Below, in pieces: positions 7,372 through 16,587 of a DNA stretch of 64,000 nt. The stretch comes from CAZRQL01 sp964602415. GTDB taxonomy: Bacteria > Bacteroidota > Bacteroidia > Cytophagales > Flammeovirgaceae. A program made the position numbers and the translations under genes. Positions within the stretch are counted from its first letter, which is position 1. Each line of letters opens with the position of its first letter. The stretch lies in assembly GCA_964602415.1 (NCBI GenBank), contig CAZRQL010000009.1, positions 37,291-101,290 of the forward strand, in the 5' to 3' direction. The notes under the pieces are model-generated. The model saw nothing but the letters and a program-made list of their open reading frames with translations, did not search any database and had not been told where the DNA came from.

Positions 7372-8625
7372 TTATTTTTTGAAACTTTTCTTTGGGTCTA
7401 AAGCATCCCTGAGACCGTTGCCCAAAAGATTAAAAGCCAAAATAGTGAGGCTTATCGCCACACAAGGCACCAAAATAATATGCAGCGAATTGGGCGAGCC
7501 GATGGTTTTGAAGCCTTCGTAAATCATGTACCCCCAAGAGGGGGTAGGAGGCCGAACCCCAATTCCCAAAAAACTCAGCCCCGACTCAACCAAAATTGCA
7601 GTGGCAAAATTAGAAGTGGACGCGATGATCAGAGGATCAATAATGTTGGGCAAAATATGATTGAATACTATCCGCCCGTTAGAATAACCCAAAGCCTTGG
7701 CTGCATCAATATACAGAGATTGTTTGATGCTGATGATTTGCCCCCTAACCAAGCGGGCTATGTCCACCCAAGTAGTCAAACCAACAGCCACAAACACCAC
7801 CCATAGCTCGCGGCTTCCCAAGACAAAACTAATCGCTATAACCCACATAATACTGGGAATAGCAAAAAAAACTGTTATCAACCAACTAATTACACTATCA
7901 AATAAGCCTCCAAAAAAGCCTGCGATTGCCCCCAATGTTACCCCCACAACAAGGGAAATAACCACCGAAGCCAGACCTATAAGCAAAGCTATTCTTGTAC
8001 CGAATATAAGTTTGCTATACATGTCTCTACCCGCCTCATCCGTACCCAAAGGATAAAATCTCTTTTCGATGTTGAAAGCGTAAAACTCAGCCAATAAATC
8101 GTCCTTACTGACTGATGCGGTGTCATCTTTGGTATTTACATACAAAATATCAGATTCTCTGGTCAAATAGTTTTTACCATTAGGAAAATCATATTTTTCA
8201 GATGGGCTGCTGCTAATGGCCTTGACACATTCAATAAGTGGTTTCGATAAAAGAGTATCTTGTCCCCTACTGTCTATCGTCCTATAAAACAACATAGTAT
8301 CTCCTTGTATAAAAAGCACACTCGTATCGTGGTAAGGCCCACTAAGCGGAACAAGAGAATACTCTGATTCCACTCCAAAATAGAGTGTGTGAAAAAAATT
8401 CTTTTTCTCTACCTCGAAAGAATGTTTTATCTTCAAAAAATACGAAGAAGAAAGGATAGGCATTTTTCTAATGAGTGGATGCCCGTCTTCTACATTTGGG
8501 GTTTTGTCCAACATAATGGAGTAGCCCAAAAGAACAACCACAAAACACCCAATAATATAAGACAAGCCAATAAATGCCGGTTTGTTATGGTAAAGTTCCT
8601 TAAGAGTTGTAAATATTTTTCGCAT
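7372..8625 (-). CDS. Oligopeptide-type ABC transporter permease (OppC/DppC family) with a long extracytoplasmic insert
   Basis: This is an inner-membrane permease of peptide or nickel-type importers. It has a first membrane segment at about 17-37, then the family signature YPLGTDEAGRDMYSKLI (191-207), further segments (about 211-237, 248-272, 272-290), the EAA loop DAAKALGYSNGR (307-318) that contacts the ATPase, and a C-terminal GIGVRPPTPSWGYMI. In ordinary OppC proteins the signature follows the first membrane segment by a few tens of residues. Here the gap is about 150 residues (38-190) and predicted to be periplasmic. Neither the partner OppB permease nor the ATPases are adjacent. A candidate substrate-binding lipoprotein lies at 28077-29798. 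A TATTTTTG element sits 12 bp upstream of the start. Confidence 0.9.
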   Translation of the reverse strand: MRKIFTTLKELYHNKPAFIGLSYIIGCFVVVLLGYSIMLDKTPNVEDGHPLIRKMPILSSSYFLKIKHSFEVEKKNFFHTLYFGVESEYSLVPLSGPYHDTSVLFIQGDTMLFYRTIDSRGQDTLLSKPLIECVKAISSSPSEKYDFPNGKNYLTRESDILYVNTKDDTASVSKDDLLAEFYAFNIEKRFYPLGTDEAGRDMYSKLIFGTRIALLIGLASVVISLVVGVTLGAIAGFFGGLFDSVISWLITVFFAIPSIMWVIAISFVLGSRELWVVFVAVGLTTWVDIARLVRGQIISIKQSLYIDAAKALGYSNGRIVFNHILPNIIDPLIIASTSNFATAILVESGLSFLGIGVRPPTPSWGYMIYEGFKTIGSPNSLHIILVPCVAISLTILAFNLLGNGLRDALDPKKSFKK

Positions 8626-8664
8626 ATCCGTTCAAGCAAAAATAATCTAAAGAGTCTAAACCTG

Positions 8665-9792
8665 TCACGCTTTATATGTTCGCCCTTTCCAAACATAAGT
8701 CCCCATTGACGAAAAAAAAGCCACCCAGATGGCATAAATCGGATACAATATAATCGAAATGGGTACAAACACCCAGAGCCTTTTTTTATCAAAAAAAACT
8801 AAACTGCCCCATAAAACGAAAAAGTCAATGCAAAACTTTACAATTATCAAATAGAAATTTTGAACTAAAACAGCATAAAATACTGCTAAGTTAGAAAAAA
8901 AAATCAACCCTATCAGTCCTGCTTTTATCCAATTCAAATTGTGCTTCCACTTACTTGCCCATCTGGTTTTTTGATTGAGTAAGTCATATAGATTGGAGTG
9001 TGCCTTTGTTTTGACTATGGATTTTTTGTCAAAATTAAAATACAGCCCATTTGGAAACTTTTTTTTCATGCTGTGAAGTAGAAACTCATCATCCCCACTG
9101 ATAACCTTTAGATTTTTCTTATAGCCCCCACAAGCCAGAAAAGCCTTCCTTGTAAAAGCCATATTTGCTCCGTTGGCCATAATGGGTTGCCGGAGATTGA
9201 ACAAAGAGCCTGTTACCAACATAAGTAAACAAAACTCTAAACTCTGGAAAACTTCTATAAACCCAGTCTCCTGTTCTATGCAAACAGAACCGGCCAAAAA
9301 ATCAAACTCTCCAAACCCTATGATGCTCTCCAACCATTGCTCACCTACTCTACAATCGGCATCAACGCAGACAAATACATCAGCATCACTGAGTTCAACC
9401 GCCCAAGTAATTGCCATTTTTTTAGGCGAAAACCCATCCCGAGTTTTGAAAGGAATAATATTGATATTAAGGCTGTTTGCATAAGATTGAGCTATTTCTG
9501 CCGTTGCATCTTTTGACTCATTGTCAAATAAATAAACATCAAATGAGGAATAGCTTTGCCGGCTCAAATCTGTTAGGAGACCTGCTATATTTTGGGCTTC
9601 GTCTCGGGCAGTGCAAACAACACTCACTTTACGTTTGTTGCCCAAAGTATCGGTTTTAACGGGACTCTGGCTACGAAAAATAGCTACAAAAAAAATAAAC
9701 ACTGCCCCATAAGTAGCAAGTATAGAATAAAAAAAAGGGGATAAAATCCCCCAATTTATTAAAAAAAACAAGTCTGCCAAGATTATCTCCAC
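8665..9792 (-). CDS. Membrane-anchored family 2 glycosyltransferase
   Basis: This 375-residue processive-type GT2 enzyme has an N-terminal membrane segment (about 18-40), then the GT-A domain: VSVVCTARDEA (about 56-66), the donor-binding D residue in VFVCVDADCRV, the acceptor motif GDDEF (about 233-237), and a QKTRWASKW motif (QxxRW-like). Two or three membrane helices close the protein. The likely product is an envelope polysaccharide or glycolipid; sugar and acceptor are unknown. The frame opens with a GTG at 9792 that overlaps the stop of the upstream outer-membrane protein gene by 10 bp. TTG codons at 9780 and 9771 are alternative starts. Confidence 0.88.
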   Translation of the reverse strand: MEIILADLFFLINWGILSPFFYSILATYGAVFIFFVAIFRSQSPVKTDTLGNKRKVSVVCTARDEAQNIAGLLTDLSRQSYSSFDVYLFDNESKDATAEIAQSYANSLNINIIPFKTRDGFSPKKMAITWAVELSDADVFVCVDADCRVGEQWLESIIGFGEFDFLAGSVCIEQETGFIEVFQSLEFCLLMLVTGSLFNLRQPIMANGANMAFTRKAFLACGGYKKNLKVISGDDEFLLHSMKKKFPNGLYFNFDKKSIVKTKAHSNLYDLLNQKTRWASKWKHNLNWIKAGLIGLIFFSNLAVFYAVLVQNFYLIIVKFCIDFFVLWGSLVFFDKKRLWVFVPISIILYPIYAIWVAFFSSMGTYVWKGRTYKA

Positions 9793-10556
9793 GGACGCTT
9801 TTTGTATTGCTTCTTGAGATAAAGCTTATAGTTAAACCTTGACATGTTGGGCTCTAAAGTATAATGTGCAGTAAACATAATAGTCATAAAACCATCATTG
9901 GCTTTACCAGCTTTGATACCGTCAATAAAATCTGTTCCGGTAAATCGATAAATACTTTCCAGTCCAAGAGCCAGTTGAGAATTAACATAAAACTTCATGT
10001 TTCCACCTACTGACAGTGAGTGAGTGAAATCAGAGTACCCCCTGTAATCGCCGGGTTTTCCTTTGACCACGACTGGCCTGCCCCTGTAACTTCTTTTTCC
10101 ATTTAAATCATAGGGATAGAAAGCCATGTAACCAGCACCTATCAAGGTAGAAATGCTAAACCTTTGAGACTGGGCATCGAACTTAAGCCTGGAAAACCAA
10201 TCAATCTCGAGCATAGCACCAGCTTCCAAGTAAGTGGTTTTGAAATTTTGAAGACCTTTTTTGAATATATCGGGTCTAGTTGGATCGGCTTTGATTTGTC
10301 CACCAGCCCAATAACCTCTGATACTCAAATTGTTAGTCATCCGATAAGATAACATGCCTCCACCGTTTATTGCCGTAAAAACCTGATTACCAAAATCAGG
10401 CGTACCCACAGCATCAGTATTTTGAAAAACCGTACCGATGCTTGCACCCAAAGTCAATTTTGATTTTAGGGAACCTTGATAGGGTGTAAAAAAACTTTGT
10501 GAAAATCCAAAGTTACAGATCAAAAGAGAAATTAATGTCAGTTTAGCTATTTTCAT
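9783..10556 (-). CDS. Outer-membrane beta-barrel protein
   Basis: This 257-residue protein has a signal peptide (about 1-19, ending GFSQ) and then alternating hydrophobic and polar strands typical of an 8- to 12-stranded barrel (LTLGASIGTVF, LSIRGYWAGGQI, STLIGAGYMAFYPY, MFTAHYTL). The tail is unusually basic (KLYLKKQYKKRPWR) and probably periplasmic. It has no motif that indicates a transported compound. The next gene, a glycosyltransferase, starts inside its last codons, so the pair is translationally coupled. The fold is a confident guess and the function is unknown. Confidence 0.75.
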   Translation of the reverse strand: MKIAKLTLISLLICNFGFSQSFFTPYQGSLKSKLTLGASIGTVFQNTDAVGTPDFGNQVFTAINGGGMLSYRMTNNLSIRGYWAGGQIKADPTRPDIFKKGLQNFKTTYLEAGAMLEIDWFSRLKFDAQSQRFSISTLIGAGYMAFYPYDLNGKRSYRGRPVVVKGKPGDYRGYSDFTHSLSVGGNMKFYVNSQLALGLESIYRFTGTDFIDGIKAGKANDGFMTIMFTAHYTLEPNMSRFNYKLYLKKQYKKRPWR

Positions 10557-10645
10557 ATTCTAAAAATTTGTCAATAAAAAAATGTAAGTGGCTTTTTATA
10601 ATTTACACTTGTCAAAGTTTGTGCCAAAAAACTATAACTTCTTTG

Positions 10646-10653
10646 CAAAAGTA
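10646..10653 (-). promoter_or_regulatory. Candidate -7 promoter element for the outer-membrane protein operon
   Basis: The minus strand reads TACTTTTG, a perfect match to the Bacteroidota -7 consensus TAnnTTTG, about 90 bp before the start codon at 10556. No clear TTTG is found 19-21 bp upstream, so this rests on one element only. Confidence 0.35.
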
Positions 10654-10727
10654 CATCTTAAAATATTTCCTTGATTAGTGATTTTTAGAAATATTTAACA
10701 TATTGGCATATAAACGTGGAAACCAAG

Positions 10728-11291
10728 TTATTTTGTCTTTGATTTAGAGACGGTTATCGTCTTCATTATTTCTTGAGCTTTTTTCCTCCATTTATCTTTA
10801 AGTAAAATCGGAGAGTTAAATTGAAACAGCAAAATCTTCCCATTAACAATTGTATAGTAAGTTAAGATGTATTTCCTTACAGGCCGTTCCGCTATAATGG
10901 CTCCTTCATCCTCTTTAACTTCGCTTTCAAACTCAAAGAATGCAAAGTTTCTGCCTTTCACTTCTTCAAACCCCTCATTTAAGAATTTAACTTGTGTAAA
11001 CATCTGTTTAATAGAGGCTTTTTGAAATTTGGCGAATATCTCCAAATCCGAATCCGGCCACTCTGTTTCACCAAAATTGACACCAAAATCAACCATGTCT
11101 TTTTGATCTCTGTAAATGGCAATCGGTTTTCGGTAGCTCTTGTAAGATTGTTTTACCTCGCCGTCTGTGAGCTTAACAAACGTCTGAGGTAGAGAAACTT
11201 TTATTGATTCATTGACCAAAACAGGTTTTAAATCTTGTGCAAATAATATTGCATTATGGACAAGTGCCAATACAAGTATTTGAATTTTCAT
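10728..11291 (-). CDS. Exported protein of unknown function
   Basis: This 187-residue protein has a short signal peptide (about 1-19, cleavage near LFAQ). The mature part is a small mixed alpha/beta domain with segments such as VSLPQTFVKLTDGEVKQSY and a late WRKKAQEIMKTI helix. The layout (signal peptide, a 'threshold' strand after a LP motif, and a final helix after a KDKW segment) resembles small periplasmic domains related to PsbP or DUF1795 proteins, but the similarity is weak and I do not assign it. It is monocistronic: 171 bp separate it from the outer-membrane protein gene downstream, and topA is divergent upstream. Confidence 0.65.
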   Translation of the reverse strand: MKIQILVLALVHNAILFAQDLKPVLVNESIKVSLPQTFVKLTDGEVKQSYKSYRKPIAIYRDQKDMVDFGVNFGETEWPDSDLEIFAKFQKASIKQMFTQVKFLNEGFEEVKGRNFAFFEFESEVKEDEGAIIAERPVRKYILTYYTIVNGKILLFQFNSPILLKDKWRKKAQEIMKTITVSKSKTK

Positions 11292-11341
11292 ACCTTACAC
11301 AATCTAAACTTTGAGATAAATTACAAACAGTTTGCCAAAAA

Positions 11342-11373
11342 TTTGCGACTCAGAGGTTTGTCCTACATCTTTG
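11342..11373 (+). promoter_or_regulatory. Candidate Bacteroidota promoter for topA
   Basis: TTTG at 11342-11345 and CATCTTTG at 11366-11373 (one mismatch to TAnnTTTG) are separated by 20 bp, the spacing expected for the primary sigma factor of Bacteroidota. The topA ATG lies 28 bp downstream. Confidence 0.5.
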
Positions 11374-11401
11374 CGCACTGAATTCAAAGCTCAATTTGCT
11401 T

Positions 11402-13738
11402 ATGGCCAAAAATTTACTGATTGTAGAATCCCCTGCTAAAGCCAAAACGATAGAAAAATACCTTGGAGACGATTTCGTCGTTAAGGCCAGCAACGGGCAT
11501 ATAAGGGATTTACCCGGCGGCGATAAGGCGATTGACATAGAAGGTGGTTTTATTCCAACTTATGAAATCAATCCAGATAGAAAACTTATTGTCAGCGAGT
11601 TGAAGAAATTAGCTAAGGCTGCCAGCGATGTTTGGTTGGCCACTGACGATGACCGCGAAGGGGAGGCCATCTCTTGGCACTTGAAAGAAGTCCTTGGGCT
11701 AAAGAAACACAAACGGATTGTTTTTAGAGAAATAACAAAAAATGCCATCCAAAAAGCCATCCAGTCGCCACGAAGTATAGACGAAAACCTTGTTTTGGCT
11801 CAGCAGGCAAGGAGGGTGTTGGATAGGCTGGTAGGCTACAAGATCTCGCCGGTGCTTTGGCAAAAAATAAAAACAGGACTTTCGGCAGGTAGGGTTCAAT
11901 CGGTTGCTTTGAGGCTGGTTGTGGAAAGGGAAAGAGAGATTGACAAATTCATTACTGAAAGTCAATACAAAGTAGTGGCTCTTTTTTTGAACGAAAGCGG
12001 GAAAAAAATTGCTGCCGAGTTGAACAAGAAATTCGCCACGGAAAAGGAGGCCTACGATTTTCTTGAAAGTTGCTTGATGGCTGAGTTTAAAGTAGAAAGT
12101 GTTGAGAAAAAGCCGGCTAAACGCAGTCCCTCGGCTCCGTTTACTACCTCTACCTTGCAGCAAGAAGCCTCCCTAAAACTGGGGCTTCCTGTCGGACTCA
12201 CTATGAGCATCGCTCAAAAACTCTATGAAGCCGGACACATTACCTACATGCGTACAGACTCCGTAAATCTATCTCAAGATGCCATAAACGCGATTGACAA
12301 ACAGGTGAGCGACGAATACGGAAAAGAATATTTCTGCCGAAGAGTTTTTGAAAATAAATCGACCAGTGCCCAAGAAGCCCACGAAGCTATTCGCCCAACC
12401 GATTTTTCAAATCGCAAGGTCTCCCCTGAACTTCAAAAACTTTACGATTTAATTTGGAAAAGAGCGATTGCTTCGCAAATGTCTGATGCTAAGTTGGAAA
12501 GAACTGTTGTGAGCATTGGGATTTCTACTTCAAAAGAACTCAAATTTATTGCTACAGGGGAAGTCTTAATCTTTGATGGCTTTTTGAAGGTCTATAATCT
12601 CGAAGCTGAGCAAGAAGATGAGCAAGAAAAACAGGAAAACAAGCAATTGCCCCCTATTAAAGTAGGAACTCTTTTTAAACCAAGTAATATCAAAGCAATT
12701 GAGCGATTCTCGCGCCCCGCGGCACGGTACAGTGAAGCCTCTTTGGTCAAAAAACTTGAAGAACTCGGTATTGGAAGGCCATCTACTTATGCCACCACCA
12801 TTTCCAACATCCAAAATCGTGAATACGTCATCAAAGAATCAAGGGAAGGCACGCCTCGGGAATACAATTTGCTCACCTTAGAGCAAGGTAAAATATCCAA
12901 AAGCAGACCTTCTGAGATAGTCGGCACTGAAAAAAACAAACTCTTCCCAACCAGCATCGGGTTGGTGGTATGTGACTTTCTGGTCAAGTACTTTGACCAA
13001 ATCATGGACTATAAGTTCACGGCAAAAATTGAAGAAGAATTTGATGCCATTGCCGAAGGCAAGCTCAAGTGGGACGATATGCTGGCAGATTTTTACGGCT
13101 CCTTCCGCAACAAAGTGGAAGATACTTTGAAAAACGTAGGCCGCTCCGAAATACCAACCACTCGTCTGCTTGGAGAAGACCCTGTAAGCCAAAAGCCTAT
13201 TTTTGCCAAGCTGGGCAAGTTTGGGGCTTATGTACAAATGGGTAAAAATGAAGATGAAACAGGCGAAAAACCGAAATTTGCCAAACTTAAAAAAACCCAA
13301 TACATTGATACCGTTACACTCGAAGATGCTTTAGAACTTTTTAAACTTCCCAAAAACTGTGGGGAATTTGAAGGTAAAGAAATTTTAGCCAACGTAGGAA
13401 GATTTGGCCCTTACCTGCTACACGACAAAAAATTTTATAGCTTGCCTAAAGGTGTGGAACCTACCGACGTAGAAGAAGCCCAAGCCATAGAAATCATACT
13501 CAAAAAAAGGGAGGAAGATACCAAAAAAGTCATCAAAGTATTTGAACAAGATTCTGAACTGCAAATACTTAATGGCAGATGGGGGCCTTATATTTCTTAC
13601 AAAAAAACCGCATATAAAATTCCAAAAAACACCTCTCCTGAAGTCTTAAGTTTTGACGAATGTATGCAGATTATTGAAAATGAGGAGAAAACTGGCAAAC
13701 CAAAAAAGAAACCACCTTTTGGTAGAAAGAAAAAATAA
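11402..13738 (+). CDS. topA: DNA topoisomerase I (type IA)
   Basis: TopA relaxes negative supercoils by nicking and passing single strands. The 778-residue protein has the Toprim domain (LLIVESPAKAKTIEKYLG, then TDDDREGE), the core fold with LSAGRVQSVALRL, and the active-site tyrosine in TYMRTDS (about residue 282). The C-terminal region carries three G-[KR]-[FW]-G-x-Y repeats (KLGKFGAYV, NVGRFGPYL, LNGRWGPYI) in place of the cysteine zinc fingers of E. coli TopA. It ends in a lysine-rich tail. The ATG at 11402 is preferred over a TTG two codons upstream. It is convergent with sufS, with one base between the stop codons and no terminator in the gap. Confidence 0.97.
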   Translation: MAKNLLIVESPAKAKTIEKYLGDDFVVKASNGHIRDLPGGDKAIDIEGGFIPTYEINPDRKLIVSELKKLAKAASDVWLATDDDREGEAISWHLKEVLGLKKHKRIVFREITKNAIQKAIQSPRSIDENLVLAQQARRVLDRLVGYKISPVLWQKIKTGLSAGRVQSVALRLVVEREREIDKFITESQYKVVALFLNESGKKIAAELNKKFATEKEAYDFLESCLMAEFKVESVEKKPAKRSPSAPFTTSTLQQEASLKLGLPVGLTMSIAQKLYEAGHITYMRTDSVNLSQDAINAIDKQVSDEYGKEYFCRRVFENKSTSAQEAHEAIRPTDFSNRKVSPELQKLYDLIWKRAIASQMSDAKLERTVVSIGISTSKELKFIATGEVLIFDGFLKVYNLEAEQEDEQEKQENKQLPPIKVGTLFKPSNIKAIERFSRPAARYSEASLVKKLEELGIGRPSTYATTISNIQNREYVIKESREGTPREYNLLTLEQGKISKSRPSEIVGTEKNKLFPTSIGLVVCDFLVKYFDQIMDYKFTAKIEEEFDAIAEGKLKWDDMLADFYGSFRNKVEDTLKNVGRSEIPTTRLLGEDPVSQKPIFAKLGKFGAYVQMGKNEDETGEKPKFAKLKKTQYIDTVTLEDALELFKLPKNCGEFEGKEILANVGRFGPYLLHDKKFYSLPKGVEPTDVEEAQAIEIILKKREEDTKKVIKVFEQDSELQILNGRWGPYISYKKTAYKIPKNTSPEVLSFDECMQIIENEEKTGKPKKKPPFGRKKK

Positions 13739-13739
13739 A

Positions 13740-14963
13740 TTATTTCTTCCTTTTTAAAACTATATTGCTCAGTATTTTAGCCATTGTATCTATTTCATCA
13801 TGGGTGTTGTAAACTGCAAAAGAAGCCCTAACAGTGCCCTCAAGTCCCAAACGCCTCATCAAAGGTTGGGCGCAATGGTGTCCTGTCCTGACCGCTACAC
13901 CTTTTGAGTCAAGCAACATACCCACATCGTAATGATGGAGGCCTTCAAGTAGAAAAGAAATGACACCTATTTTTTGCTGAGAAGTCCCCACTATTTGGAG
14001 GTTGGAAATTGCGGACATCCTTTCGGTTGCGTAATCGAGAAGCGACTGCTCATGAGCGGCTATTGCTTCTCTACCCACTTCGCCCACAAAATCCAACGCA
14101 GCTTTGAAGGCAATTACGTCAGCTATATTGGGCGTTCCAGCTTCAAATTTAAACGGAAGTGTGTTGTAGGTCGTTTTTTCAAAAGTAACTTCGGCTATCA
14201 TTTCTCCGCCACCTAAAAATGGGGGCATCTTCTCAAGCCACTCCTTTTTGCCATATAAGACACCCAAACCCGTTGGGCCATAGACTTTGTGCGCTGAAAA
14301 AACAAAAAAATCACAGTCCAACTCTTGGACATCTATTTCAAAATGAGGCGCAGACTGTGCACCGTCCACCAAAACGACCGCTCCAAAAGCATGTGCCTTA
14401 TCAATAATCTCTTCAATTGGGTTAATCGTACCCAAAGCATTGGAAACGTGCATAATGGAGACGATTTTAGTGCGTGAATTGAGCATTTTCTCAAATTCAG
14501 ACATCAAAAGCTCTCCTGCATCGGAAATGGGCACAACTTTCAAGACAGCACCCGTCCTTTGGCAAACCATCTGCCAAGGAACTATATTGGCATGGTGCTC
14601 CATTTCTGAAATCAGTATCTCATCGCCTTGCTTTAGAAATTCCAGCCCAAAGCTCTGAGCAACAAGGTTTATCGCTTCGGTGGTGCCTTTGGTAAATACA
14701 ATCTCATCGCTATGGCTGGCACGTAAAAATTCACGTACAGCCTCGCGGGTCGCTTCATAGGCTTCGGTGGATCTGGATGCCAAGGTATGGGCACCCCTAT
14801 GTATATTTGAATTGTCTTGGCGATAAAACTTAGAAAGCGAATCAATAACTGAAATAGGTTTCTGAGATGTGGCAGCGTTGTCAAAATAAACCAGTTGATT
14901 TCTATTGACCATCTGATTTAGAACCGGAAACTGCTCCCTGACTGAGTCTATATTTATTGTCAT
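13740..14963 (-). CDS. sufS: Cysteine desulfurase SufS
   Basis: SufS is a PLP enzyme that removes sulfur from cysteine for Fe-S cluster assembly. The 407-residue protein shows YFDNAATSQKP near the N-terminus, EMEHHANIVPW (about 141-151), the PLP aspartate region VLVDGAQSAPH, the PLP lysine in SAHKVYGPTG (about 222-231), and the reactive cysteine in RTGHHCAQP (about 357-365). The RTGHHCAQP form marks the group II SufS type rather than IscS. Other suf genes are not adjacent here, so it may work with a suf cluster elsewhere. The NifU-type scaffold at 58.6 kb is a possible functional partner. Confidence 0.95.
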   Translation of the reverse strand: MTINIDSVREQFPVLNQMVNRNQLVYFDNAATSQKPISVIDSLSKFYRQDNSNIHRGAHTLASRSTEAYEATREAVREFLRASHSDEIVFTKGTTEAINLVAQSFGLEFLKQGDEILISEMEHHANIVPWQMVCQRTGAVLKVVPISDAGELLMSEFEKMLNSRTKIVSIMHVSNALGTINPIEEIIDKAHAFGAVVLVDGAQSAPHFEIDVQELDCDFFVFSAHKVYGPTGLGVLYGKKEWLEKMPPFLGGGEMIAEVTFEKTTYNTLPFKFEAGTPNIADVIAFKAALDFVGEVGREAIAAHEQSLLDYATERMSAISNLQIVGTSQQKIGVISFLLEGLHHYDVGMLLDSKGVAVRTGHHCAQPLMRRLGLEGTVRASFAVYNTHDEIDTMAKILSNIVLKRKK

Positions 14964-15064
14964 CTTGGTTGTTTGGATTTAAGCAGTGATAAGATTTACC
15001 TGCTAACAAATAAAAGACTCTATTTAGTTAAGCTCCCCTTATATTTTGGTATAACAATGCAATC

Positions 15065-16147
15065 TTAGTTTTTCAATAACCTCACCACACTGTATGCGTT
15101 TTGGTTAGGTGCGCGCTTGAACTTTCCTTCCAAAACACGGTCATCGTCGTGGATAACAACCACCGTGCTACTGTCCACAACCGTAATGCCTTCAGCTTTA
15201 TGTATAAAAACAAGTGGACTGCCATCAGGCTGAACAATTAACTGAGGGGGTTTATTAACTTCAAAATCAGATAAATCTACACTCCAAAGATAAGCCCCTA
15301 TCTGCTGACCCACTTCGTAAGAAGTTAAAATAAAGACCCTATCGTTGAAGCGATCGAACTCTACACTCGAAACAGCTAAGGGATACTTGATTGAGCTATC
15401 CGGTTTAAAATCATACACTTGTTGGAAATCCTCACCCAAAATACCCTTTTCGCTGTCAAAAGAGGTGGCCACCAATTTGGTAGAATACTCAAAATCTTCG
15501 TAATCTTTGCCTAACTCCCGAATACCGAAAACAATCCGATTGGGTGGCAGCAGCGCAACGCCTTCAATTTTAAAATAGTCAATTTGGTTATATTTTGTCG
15601 AAGAAATAGAGGCAGTGATTTTTTTACGAAATTTTTCAATAAAATTTCCATCGGAAGCAAAAGAAACTCTTTTGACTTCTTGCTCTTGCCCCTTTATCCA
15701 GAAAACAATTTGGTTGTAAGAATCAAATTTTATGTCCTTTTCATCATAACGATCGAACGCGGTTGTCGCCAAAACATAGTTTTCATCGGGACTGAGCGTT
15801 AAGTCTTCTATTTTGGACAATCCCTCTAAAACCTCGTTTTTCAAATAACTCACTGTTTTGAGTTCGGGATAAGCCGAATACATAAATGAGCTTTTTTTGG
15901 GAATGGGCTTATCGCTGGCGAAAATAATTTTTTCATCATAATATACAATTGCAGAAGCCTCACAATAGACCTGCTTCCCTTTTTCATCTTTGAGACCTTC
16001 CTGAAAACAGTCCAAATAAGCTTCTGATACAATTTCACCTTTCCAAGTAGTGGGTAGGGGTGTGGCTAATTCGCGCTTTTCTTGGCTTTGCTGTTTGGAT
16101 ACACAAGAGCAGATGAGCACAGCAAAAATCATATAACACCTCAACAT
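15065..16147 (-). CDS. Predicted lipoprotein, beta-propeller-like, unknown function
   Basis: This 360-residue protein has a lipobox at the N-terminus (VLICSC, lipidated cysteine about residue 15). The mature part shows repeated beta-rich blades with D/N-rich turns (IEDLTLSPDENYVLATT, IEGVALLPPNRIVFGIR, AVSSVEFDRFNDRVFILTS, KAEGITVVDSSTVVVIHDDD). The pattern resembles esterase-like or phytase-like propeller proteins that report residual values along a chain, and the 'EG(I/V)...NR' spacing fits that group. The substrate cannot be inferred. It has a well-formed promoter immediately upstream (16164-16195). Confidence 0.7.
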   Translation of the reverse strand: MLRCYMIFAVLICSCVSKQQSQEKRELATPLPTTWKGEIVSEAYLDCFQEGLKDEKGKQVYCEASAIVYYDEKIIFASDKPIPKKSSFMYSAYPELKTVSYLKNEVLEGLSKIEDLTLSPDENYVLATTAFDRYDEKDIKFDSYNQIVFWIKGQEQEVKRVSFASDGNFIEKFRKKITASISSTKYNQIDYFKIEGVALLPPNRIVFGIRELGKDYEDFEYSTKLVATSFDSEKGILGEDFQQVYDFKPDSSIKYPLAVSSVEFDRFNDRVFILTSYEVGQQIGAYLWSVDLSDFEVNKPPQLIVQPDGSPLVFIHKAEGITVVDSSTVVVIHDDDRVLEGKFKRAPNQNAYSVVRLLKN

Positions 16148-16163
16148 AAAAGTAGTTTATGGG

Positions 16164-16195
16164 CAAAGATATGACTAACAAGCACATAGAGCAAA
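16164..16195 (-). promoter_or_regulatory. Bacteroidota promoter of the lipoprotein gene
   Basis: On the minus strand TTTG (16195-16192), a 20-bp spacer and TATCTTTG (16171-16164) match the consensus TTTG-N20-TAnnTTTG without mismatch. The start codon is 16 bp beyond the -7 element, leaving a leader of roughly 10 nt. Confidence 0.65.
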
Positions 16196-16196
16196 T

Positions 16197-16568
16197 TTAC
16201 TTTTCTACGCTGCCGTCCCAGTACATAATCCCATTGGTGAGATTGAAAACCTTGTCAAACCCTTTTTGAACCATTACAGATGAAGCCCGCGCTGACCTTG
16301 CCCCGCTTCTACAATAAACCAGATAGGTTTTAGATTTGTCAAGAGAAGATATTTTTTTCTCAAAATCGCTATTGCTGACATCTATCAAAACAGCCCCGGA
16401 GATTCTGCCACTTGCAAACTCCGCCGGTGTCCTGACATCTAAAATCACTGTATTGGGTTGGCGGGCAAGTTTTTTGAAATCTTCATTTGAAACATTTTGA
16501 TAAGACTTTGTTTGAGAAAAAGAAGATAAAGAGCTAATAAACAATAAAATGAGAACAGAATAACGCAT
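16197..16568 (-). CDS. Periplasmic rhodanese-like protein
   Basis: This 123-residue single rhodanese domain follows a signal peptide (about 1-19, ending SFSQ). The core motifs are VILDVRTPAEFASGRISGA (about 41-59) and the active-site loop YCRSGARS with catalytic cysteine (about residue 86). The closing NLTNGIMYWDGS is typical of PspE-like proteins. It could transfer sulfur or bind a thiol or oxyanion in the periplasm. It is the last gene of a MerR-PAP2-rhodanese run, with 19 bp to the PAP2 stop-side gene. Confidence 0.92.
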   Translation of the reverse strand: MRYSVLILLFISSLSSFSQTKSYQNVSNEDFKKLARQPNTVILDVRTPAEFASGRISGAVLIDVSNSDFEKKISSLDKSKTYLVYCRSGARSARASSVMVQKGFDKVFNLTNGIMYWDGSVEK

Positions 16569-16587
16569 ACTTTTTTATTCAAATTAC

